From Pseudomonadota bacterium (GTDB lineage Bacteria > Pseudomonadota > Gammaproteobacteria > Xanthomonadales > Rhodanobacteraceae): a stretch of DNA of 5,854 nucleotides. Shown here piece by piece: positions 1-5,854 of the stretch. The notes under the pieces are model-generated. The model saw nothing but the letters and a program-made list of their open reading frames with translations. It did not search any database and was not told the origin of the DNA. The stretch lies in the NCBI GenBank assembly GCA_021777635.1, contig JAJYDI010000109.1, positions 1 through 5,854 on the forward strand, read 5' to 3'. The translations under genes were made by a program, and so were the position numbers. Each line of letters starts with the position of its first letter. The stretch's first letter is position 1.

Positions 1-1333
1 GCAGGCAACGCAGGCCGGGGGCAGCCGCATCCGCACCGGACGCGAGCGCATCGCGGATGACCACGCCCGAGCCGGGCGGGATGCCGGCGGCATCGGCCGA
101 CCACGCCGCGCGCACCGCCGCCGCGTTTTCGTTCGGCGGCACCGCCAAGACGAAACCGTAACCGCAGGGCATGGCACCGACACCGGCGCGCAGGTACGAC
201 GAGGCGTAGGTGATCGCGATGGCACGCCAGAGATCGAATGCGACCGAACTCGCCGCGGTGGCGATCGCGTCATCGGCCCAGCCCGAGGCGTGCAGCATCG
301 CCAGCGCCTGCCCCGCTTGCGCCGCGAGCGTGCCGCCTTGAACCGTGCCCGCGGCACTCAGGGTGGCGCAGCGCGCGAGCGAGATCGGCGGCAGCGTGCC
401 GTCCGGCAGGCGCGCCAGCGGCGTGGCGTTGAAGCGTGCCGCGGCCAGCGCACAGGGCATCAGCCACGCCGCCTCGGTCGCGTAGTCGTAGAGCGCGCGA
501 CCGTGACCGGGCGTGTTGACGTTGGGTTCCAGCGCCACCACCGCGTCAAGCACGTGCGCGTCGTCGAGGCCGGCCGCCTGCAGCACCGCACCGCCGCCGT
601 TCGACAGGCCGGTGGCGATGATGCGCGTGTTCGCGGCCGTGAACGGCGCCTGCGCCGGTAAGGCGCGGTCGAGCATCGCCAGACCGAACGCCGCGGCCTG
701 CAGCACGTCGCGACCCCAGTCGGCCTCGGGGTTGTCACCCGAGTGAGCGTGCTTGATCGCGATGCCGTCGTCGGGCGTGTCGTACCCGGGCTGGAACGCG
801 AGCGGTGCCGTGCCGGCCCTGGCGCGCGTGCCGTCCAGCGTGACGCCGGTCGCGTCGGCGGTGTCGAAATAGTCGCTGCCGGTGCCCTTGTCGGTATAGG
901 CCACCGCGCAGCCGCGCGGCAGGCCCCAGGCACCGGCCAGAGCGATCGAACCGTAGACGCCGCGCGAGCCCGACGAGGCCGTGACCACCAGGCAGCGCGC
1001 CCTGGCGTCGTAGGCGTCCGGCACCTGTACCAGCACGCGATGCGGAGCGTGCGCGCCGGGTCTGCGCGCCAGGGCCTGATACTCGCGCCCCGGCACGTCG
1101 GGCACGGCGCCATAGACGCTGCCGTAGCCGCCCAGCGGTCCGAGATCGGCGATGCCCTTCCAGCTCATCTGGATCGCGCGCCGGCGCAGCTCCGCCGGCG
1201 TCGGCTGCGCGGGATCGGCGAACGCAGCCGGCGCGCCGCGCAGGCCCGCGAGGCCGAGCCCGGCGCTGAGCAGATCGTCGTTCCGGCGATGCACGGTCTC
1301 GCGCACGGGGCTGATCAGAAAATCCACGTCCAT
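1..1333 (-). CDS. D-(-)-3-hydroxybutyrate oligomer hydrolase, N-terminal 444 residues (C-terminus off the left edge)
   Basis: The minus-strand frame is open from an ATG at 1333-1331 to the window edge, giving 444 codons. It resembles the 3-hydroxybutyrate oligomer hydrolase family (PhaZ2/PhaY of Ralstonia), which cleaves soluble 3HB oligomers to monomers in polyhydroxybutyrate breakdown. Landmarks are DLLSAGLGLAGL (residues 20-31), DPAQPTPAELRRRAI (40-54), SGSRGVYGSIALAGAWGLPRGCAVAYTDKG (about 121-150), HAHSGDNPEADWGR (195-208) and the lipase-type nucleophile elbow GLSNGGG with Ser244 (242-248). The Asp/His of the triad should lie in the missing part. Family members are roughly 600-700 residues. 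No signal peptide is visible: only about 19 residues precede the conserved block, and the frame upstream back to a TAG near 1400 holds no ATG, GTG or TTG. GGGAG lies one base before the ATG but 7 bases before a GTG at codon 3 (1327), so the GTG may be the true start. Compared from memory with the Ralstonia enzyme, the segment after GLSNGGG is shorter. Confidence 0.88.
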   Translation of the reverse strand, partial: MDVDFLISPVRETVHRRNDDLLSAGLGLAGLRGAPAAFADPAQPTPAELRRRAIQMSWKGIADLGPLGGYGSVYGAVPDVPGREYQALARRPGAHAPHRVLVQVPDAYDARARCLVVTASSGSRGVYGSIALAGAWGLPRGCAVAYTDKGTGSDYFDTADATGVTLDGTRARAGTAPLAFQPGYDTPDDGIAIKHAHSGDNPEADWGRDVLQAAAFGLAMLDRALPAQAPFTAANTRIIATGLSNGGGAVLQAAGLDDAHVLDAVVALEPNVNTPGHGRALYDYATEAAWLMPCALAAARFNATPLARLPDGTLPPISLARCATLSAAGTVQGGTLAAQAGQALAMLHASGWADDAIATAASSVAFDLWRAIAITYASSYLRAGVGAMPCGYGFVLAVPPNENAAAVRAAWSADAAGIPPGSGVVIRDALASGADAAAPGLRCL

Positions 1334-1524
1334 ACTCCCGGCGGTTGCGCCAACCTTAGGACGAACGGCATCACGGCGCGCCTCACAAAAGCGAATCTAG
1401 CGGTTCCGGCGTCAGCTGCCGCTGCGCGAAGACTCACCGCCAAGGCGGCAACTAGCGACCAAGGTGACCACCCTCTGACTGCCAAAGTGAAAGCGGGCTG
1501 GTGTGGGCAACGCCAGCTTCTGGA

Positions 1525-1544
1525 CCCCCTCTCCTCCTCCCCCC
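1525..1544. other. Pure polypyrimidine tract (G-rich on the minus strand)
   Basis: Twenty consecutive pyrimidines lie on the plus strand. The minus strand reads as runs of 6, 2, 2, 1 and 5 guanines separated by single adenines. Such a tract could form a two-tier G-quadruplex or a triplex, and it would be transcribed only if the hydrolase message starts upstream of it. Its function is unknown. Confidence 0.5.
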
Positions 1545-1555
1545 GCCGGAGGGTT

Positions 1556-1569
1556 CCGCGCGAGCGCGG
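1556..1569. repeat. Short perfect GC-rich inverted repeat
   Basis: CCGCGC and GCGCGG are separated by GA, so the realistic hairpin has five base pairs and a four-base loop. It lies about 17 bases upstream of the typA -35 box. No T-run follows on either strand, so it is not a standard terminator; it may be chance in GC-rich DNA. Confidence 0.35.
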
Positions 1570-1585
1570 CTCATTCAGCGGGCCC

Positions 1586-1616
1586 TTGGCCGCCGGGCCT
1601 CGCGCCCCGCTATACT
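1586..1616 (+). promoter_or_regulatory. Putative sigma-70 promoter of typA
   Basis: The -10 box TATACT (1611-1616) matches the TATAAT consensus at five of six positions and stands out in a very GC-rich region. The best -35 is TTGGCC (1586-1591), which gives a 19-base spacer, longer than the optimal 17. Transcription would start around 1622-1625, leaving a 5' leader of about 45 bases before the typA ATG. The -10 is well supported and the -35 is weaker. Confidence 0.6.
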
Positions 1617-1656
1617 CGGCAGTCCACTCCATTGTCAGGCGCCCGGATGCAAGGCC

Positions 1657-1662
1657 GGGTGA
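1657..1662 (+). promoter_or_regulatory. Weak Shine-Dalgarno of typA
   Basis: GGGTGA ends six bases before the ATG at 1669. It is an imperfect match to the anti-SD but correctly spaced. It supports this ATG, which also gives the expected family N-terminus. Confidence 0.45.
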
Positions 1663-1668
1663 CGCCGC

Positions 1669-3489
<1,821 letters not shown>

Positions 3490-3498
3490 ACGCCCTGC

Positions 3499-3540
3499 CC
3501 CGCGCGGGCCGGCAGCGGTCCGTGCCTTGCCGGTGCTGCC
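3499..3540 (+). terminator. GC-rich inverted repeats downstream of typA (possible transcription end, no T-run)
   Basis: Ten bases after the typA stop lies the perfect palindrome CCCGCGCGGG (3499-3508). It is followed by a possible hairpin pairing CCGGCA (3509-3514) with TGCCGG (3528-3533), or alternatively GGCAGC (3511-3516) with GCTGCC (3535-3540). No T-tract follows, so this is not a canonical intrinsic terminator. It could stabilise the 3' end, or termination could depend on Rho. Confidence 0.3.
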
Positions 3541-3585
3541 GCCCTGGCGTCGCGGATTACGCCTCGCACAAGCGTCCAGGCCGTC

Positions 3586-3613
3586 TCGACACAATCGTTC
3601 ACAATTGTGTTAT
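3586..3613 (+). promoter_or_regulatory. Putative sigma-70 promoter of the undA-like gene
   Basis: The -35 box TCGACA (3586-3591) matches TTGACA at five of six positions. After a 16-base spacer comes TGTTAT (3608-3613), which matches TATAAT at four of six. Transcription would start near 3620, about 25 bases before the ATG. The region is clearly more AT-rich than its surroundings. Other registers are possible, for example TTCACA at 3598 as a -35, but that leaves no reasonable -10. Confidence 0.45.
3589..3610. promoter_or_regulatory. Operator-like inverted repeat overlapping the undA promoter
   Basis: CACAATTGTG (3600-3609) is a perfect ten-base palindrome. ACACAAT (3589-3595) is also an inverted copy of ATTGTGT (3604-3610), giving two overlapping dyads. 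They lie between and over the proposed -35 and -10 boxes, where a bound repressor would block RNA polymerase. I do not recognise the site as FadR, PsrA or another known fatty-acid regulator motif, so the binding protein is unknown. Confidence 0.5.
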
Positions 3614-3633
3614 CACGACTCCGGGCCACCCCT

Positions 3634-3638
3634 GGAGA
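3634..3638 (+). promoter_or_regulatory. Shine-Dalgarno that decides the undA start
   Basis: GGAGA lies seven bases before the ATG at 3646, which is ideal spacing. It rules out the in-frame GTG at 3607, which would add 13 residues, has no Shine-Dalgarno and lies inside the promoter palindrome. Confidence 0.75.
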
Positions 3639-3645
3639 ACCCGTC

Positions 3646-4422
3646 ATGAGTCGTGATTTCGTCCGTACCGGAGCCTTGAAGGATCCTGCCAGCTATCCGC
3701 AGTGGGCACAGGATCTGATGCAATCGAGCGATGAGGTCAAGCGCGAGGTGCTCGCACACCCGCTTTGGCCCGACATGCGCGAAGGCCGCCTCGATCCGGC
3801 TTCCATGCGCAACTTCATGGCCGGCATCTGGCCGGTGATCGAGCAGTTCCCCCGCTACATGGCCATGAGCCTGCTGAAGACCCATTACGGTCGCAGTCGC
3901 GGCGAGACGATGGCCCGGCGCTGGCTGGTACGCAATATCCGTATCGAGCAGAACCATGCCGATTACTGGCTGGACTGGGCGGATGCGGCAGGTGTGCCGC
4001 GTGCCGAAGTGATGCGCGGCGCGGTCGCGCCGGAAACCCAGCTGCTCAGCCACTGGTGCTGGCAGGTCTGTCACAACGACAGCCTCGCCGCCGGCATCAT
4101 CGCCACCAACTTCGCCGTCGAGGGGACCACCGGTGAAGGCGCCGTCCTGGTGACCCAGGACGATATCTACGCCTACGGCTTCGATGCCCGCGTGCGCGCC
4201 AAGGCCATGCGCTGGCTGACCCTGCATGCCGACTATGATGATTCCCATCCTTGGGAAGCGCTTGACATTGTCTGCACGCTCAAGGGAAATGACCCGGCAC
4301 CGGGCGACGTGGAGCATCTGCGCCAGTGCGTTGTCAAATCCTACACATACATGCGTGCGAGCCTTGATCATTGCTACGAGCATGCGCGCGTGGAGCGCAA
4401 GCCAGTCTCCGTGGCGGCCTGA
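3646..4422 (+). CDS. undA: UndA-like non-heme diiron fatty acid decarboxylase (1-alkene forming), HDO superfamily
   Basis: The 258-residue protein has the heme-oxygenase-like diiron oxidase (HDO) ligand pattern: E101-x2-H104 in RIEQNHADYW, E159 in AVEGTTGE, and H194-x3-D198-x2-H201 in LHADYDDSHPWEAL. Its length, ligand spacing and whole-length sequence resemble Pseudomonas UndA as I remember it. Shared blocks are ASYPxW near 15-20, WPVxEQF (62-68), YMAxxLxKT, MARRWLxRNIRxExNHADYW (89-108), LSHWCW (134-139), ATNxAxEGxTGE (153-164) and DDxHPWEALxI (198-208). UndA uses O2 and iron to convert C10-C14 free fatty acids to terminal alkenes (lauric acid to 1-undecene). All six ligands are present, so activity is plausible. 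The substrate range cannot be read from sequence, and a related HDO activity remains possible. No signal peptide or TM segment is seen, so it is cytosolic. Such proteins are often labelled TenA family or PqqC-like. The gene has its own promoter, and a membrane PAS sensor follows 73 bp downstream. Confidence 0.85.
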   Translation: MSRDFVRTGALKDPASYPQWAQDLMQSSDEVKREVLAHPLWPDMREGRLDPASMRNFMAGIWPVIEQFPRYMAMSLLKTHYGRSRGETMARRWLVRNIRIEQNHADYWLDWADAAGVPRAEVMRGAVAPETQLLSHWCWQVCHNDSLAAGIIATNFAVEGTTGEGAVLVTQDDIYAYGFDARVRAKAMRWLTLHADYDDSHPWEALDIVCTLKGNDPAPGDVEHLRQCVVKSYTYMRASLDHCYEHARVERKPVSVAA

Positions 4423-4443
4423 GCCGCGCATGGCGACCGAATT

Positions 4444-4473
4444 GCGGCGGCGGGCAATCCCGCCCGCTGCCGC
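4444..4473 (+). terminator. Bulged GC-rich hairpin between undA and the sensor gene
   Basis: The inner stem GGCGGG (4449-4454) pairs with CCCGCC (4459-4464) around a CAAT loop. The outer stem GCGGC (4444-4448) pairs with GCCGC (4469-4473), with a four-base bulge (4465-4468) on the right arm, for eleven base pairs in total. No T-tract follows; the next bases are GATCTGACC. It could attenuate read-through, protect the undA message, or act as a Rho-dependent end. It finishes ten bases before the Shine-Dalgarno of the next gene, so it could also affect that gene's translation. Confidence 0.4.
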
Positions 4474-4482
4474 GATCTGACC

Positions 4483-4487
4483 GGGAG
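4483..4487 (+). promoter_or_regulatory. Shine-Dalgarno supporting a GTG start for the PAS sensor
   Basis: GGGAG lies eight bases before GTG at 4496. The alternative ATG at 4505 has AGGAG directly against it with no spacer, which is unfavourable. An in-frame TGA at 4478-4480 excludes any start further upstream. Confidence 0.6.
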
Positions 4488-4495
4488 CCACCGTC

Positions 4496-5854
4496 GTGCA
4501 GGAGATGCGCAGCAGCCTTCTGTCTTCGGATCTCGCGAGACGGCTGCGGCCGCTGATCTATGGCCTGATCGGCATCGTGGCATTCGTGCTGTGGCTGACC
4601 TGGGTAGCGCTGCAGCTGCAGGTTTCGGTCGCCGGCATCCTCAACGCCGAAAGTACCTGGTCGAAGGCGCAGAAGCAGGCGACCATCGATCTCTATGCGT
4701 ATGCGGTCAGCGGTGACGCCGCCGATCTGACCTTGTTCCAGCGCGGCATGATCATCGTCAATTCCGATCGCCTGGCAAGGAACGCCCTGACCACTTCGCG
4801 TCCCGATTACGTGCTGGCCAGGAGCGCCCTTCTGAAAGGCACCTTTCTGAAACCGGCCATCCCCGGGACGATGTTCATCATCCACTACGTCGGCGCGGCG
4901 CCGTTCGTTCGCGATGCCCTGCAAAGCTGGCGCGCCACCGACCCGTACATGGATGAACTCGCGGCGATCGCGACGCGGCTGCAGCACGAATACGCCCAGC
5001 CTCAGCCTGCGCGCGCCCTGCTCGATCGCGAGGCGCAGCGCATCCTCGTGATCAACAACGCCGTCGGCCCGCTGACCAATGTCTTCTCGCGCAGCATCGC
5101 GCTGGGCGCAGCCTGGCTGGCCAGCATCCTGTTCTGGACCGTGGTCGGCGCCTCGGCGCTGGTGGTGCTGATCTGGCTCTATTTCGCACGCCGCACGCTG
5201 GCGGGCATCCGCAGCTCCGACGAGCGCTACCGCACCCTGCTCGAGGGCGCCGAGGACGCCATCGTGGTGATCGACGAACGCAGCGGGCGCATCGTCGAGG
5301 CCAATCGCGCCGCCATCGCGCTGACCGGCTTTCCGCAGGATCGCCTGCTGGGGGCCGACTTCGACGGACTGTTCGCGCAACGCACCAGCACCCGCGCGCT
5401 GGCCGAACTGGCCGACGGCCCTGCGGACGGGGCCGAACGGGTGATGCTGGATGCACATGGCAACGCGGTGCCGGTGGAGGTACGCAGCAGTGGTGCCAGC
5501 CTGACCGGCAACGCGGTGCGCATGGCGGTCATCCACGACCTCAGCGAGCGCCTGCGCCTTGAGCAGGAGCGGCGCACCGCGGCCGAAGCCCTTGGCACGA
5601 TCGCCGAAGGCGTGATCATCGCCGACAGCGCGCATCGCGTGCTGGCCGTCAACGCCGCCTGCCGCAACATCAGCGGTTACAGCGGCGGCGAGGCGGCGGG
5701 CCTGGATTTCACCGCCTGGCGCTGCCTGGAGGACGGCCGGCCGCTGCCCGCGGATCTGTGGGAAGCCGTCGACCGCAGCGGCCACTGGCGCGGCGAAGTC
5801 TGGAGCCTGCGACGCAATGGCGAGCGCTACCCCGAATGGCTGAGCATCAGAGAT
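4496..5854 (+). CDS. Membrane-bound sensor protein with two PAS domains, N-terminal part (output domain off the right edge)
   Basis: The frame starts at GTG 4496 and stays open for 453 codons to the window edge. Residues 20-41 (IYGLIGIVAFVLWLTWVA core) form TM1 after an Arg-rich cytoplasmic start. Residues 42-204 are a probable periplasmic, mostly helical sensor region; a stretch with YAVSGDAADLTLFQRG and later DRLARNAL recalls input domains of some GGDEF/EAL proteins. Residues 205-230 are TM2, followed by a short ARR stop. No HAMP is seen. PAS1 (about 241-352) opens with ERYRTLLEGAEDAIVVID and ends at HDLSERLRLEQE. PAS2 (about 363-453) opens with ALGTIAEGVIIAD and ends in NGERYPEWLSIRD, cut by the window. 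Tandem PAS with NGERYPEW endings is common before GGDEF/EAL modules, so a cyclic-di-GMP enzyme is my first guess, but a histidine kinase is possible. It lies 73 bp downstream of undA on the same strand with a hairpin between them and no obvious promoter of its own. Confidence 0.88.
   Translation, partial: MQEMRSSLLSSDLARRLRPLIYGLIGIVAFVLWLTWVALQLQVSVAGILNAESTWSKAQKQATIDLYAYAVSGDAADLTLFQRGMIIVNSDRLARNALTTSRPDYVLARSALLKGTFLKPAIPGTMFIIHYVGAAPFVRDALQSWRATDPYMDELAAIATRLQHEYAQPQPARALLDREAQRILVINNAVGPLTNVFSRSIALGAAWLASILFWTVVGASALVVLIWLYFARRTLAGIRSSDERYRTLLEGAEDAIVVIDERSGRIVEANRAAIALTGFPQDRLLGADFDGLFAQRTSTRALAELADGPADGAERVMLDAHGNAVPVEVRSSGASLTGNAVRMAVIHDLSERLRLEQERRTAAEALGTIAEGVIIADSAHRVLAVNAACRNISGYSGGEAAGLDFTAWRCLEDGRPLPADLWEAVDRSGHWRGEVWSLRRNGERYPEWLSIRD

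Larger units (their letters stand above)
1334..1668. other. Divergent intergenic region between the hydrolase gene and typA
   Basis: These 335 bases separate the two divergently transcribed genes. No convincing gene is visible on either strand; longer frames crossing it are high-GC shadows. On the typA side it holds a promoter at 1586-1616, a short potential leader ORF at 1647-1679 and a weak Shine-Dalgarno. The middle contains a 20-base polypyrimidine tract (1525-1544), a short hairpin CCGCGCGAGCGCGG (1556-1569) and a short inverted repeat CCGCCAAGGCGG (1437-1448). On the hydrolase side I see no clear sigma-70 promoter. The best minus-strand -10 candidate is TAGATT near 1394-1399, with no good -35 at the proper distance. 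Confidence 0.7.

Noticed and set aside
3598..3617. Resemblance of TTCACAATTGTGTTATC to a lac-type operator or a CRP site
   Set aside because: The half-site spacing does not fit the CRP consensus, and the lac-like similarity is short and probably coincidental. Only the palindrome itself is reported.
3607..3645. An upstream in-frame GTG start for the UndA-like gene (13 extra residues)
   Set aside because: It lies inside the promoter palindrome and has no Shine-Dalgarno. ATG 3646 has GGAGA at ideal spacing and gives ligand spacing like UndA as I recall it.
3646..4422. Reading the UndA-like protein as thiaminase TenA, PqqC or a transcriptional regulator
   Set aside because: The E-x2-H, E and H-x3-D-x2-H metal ligands and the whole-length blocks fit UndA/HDO enzymes. 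No DNA-binding motif is visible, and TenA and PqqC do not carry this ligand set.
4334..5785. A 483-codon open frame on the minus strand opposite the sensor gene
   Set aside because: The plus-strand frame has TM segments and two recognisable PAS domains with normal codon use. The antisense frame gives low-complexity Ala/Arg/Gly/His/Gln-rich protein typical of high-GC shadows.

Overview
This is a high-GC chromosomal segment with four genes and no mobile element, CRISPR array or structural RNA that I can see. The codon bias (strong G/C at third positions), the proteobacterial-type TypA and the UndA-type enzyme point to a GC-rich Gammaproteobacterium, perhaps Xanthomonadales/Rhodanobacteraceae or Nevskiales. 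That placement is inference. The 3-hydroxybutyrate oligomer hydrolase suggests an organism that can use polyhydroxybutyrate.

Layout. Bases 1-1333 on the minus strand hold the N-terminal 444 residues of a 3-hydroxybutyrate oligomer hydrolase, which runs off the left edge. A 335-bp divergent intergenic region (1334-1668) holds the promoter and leader of typA plus a 20-base polypyrimidine tract. Bases 1669-3489 encode complete TypA/BipA, a ribosome-associated translational GTPase. A 156-bp gap (3490-3645) has GC-rich inverted repeats after typA, and then a promoter with a perfect CACAATTGTG palindrome between the -35 and -10 boxes. Bases 3646-4422 encode a 258-residue HDO-superfamily non-heme diiron protein that closely resembles UndA, the Pseudomonas medium-chain fatty acid decarboxylase that makes 1-undecene. 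A 73-bp spacer with a strong bulged hairpin follows. Bases 4496-5854 encode the N-terminal part of a membrane sensor with two TM segments, a periplasmic domain and two PAS domains; its output domain lies beyond the right edge.

Functional links. The hydrolase and the UndA-like enzyme both act on free carboxylic acids (hydroxybutyrate oligomers; medium-chain fatty acids), but they are transcribed apart with typA between them, so no shared pathway is shown. The most interesting unit is the UndA-like gene: it has its own promoter with an operator-like palindrome and sits just upstream of a membrane PAS sensor on the same strand. Together these suggest a regulated terminal-alkene (volatile hydrocarbon) producing locus outside the Pseudomonas setting where UndA was characterised. 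The functional assignment rests on motif and sequence resemblance from memory and has not been tested by a search.
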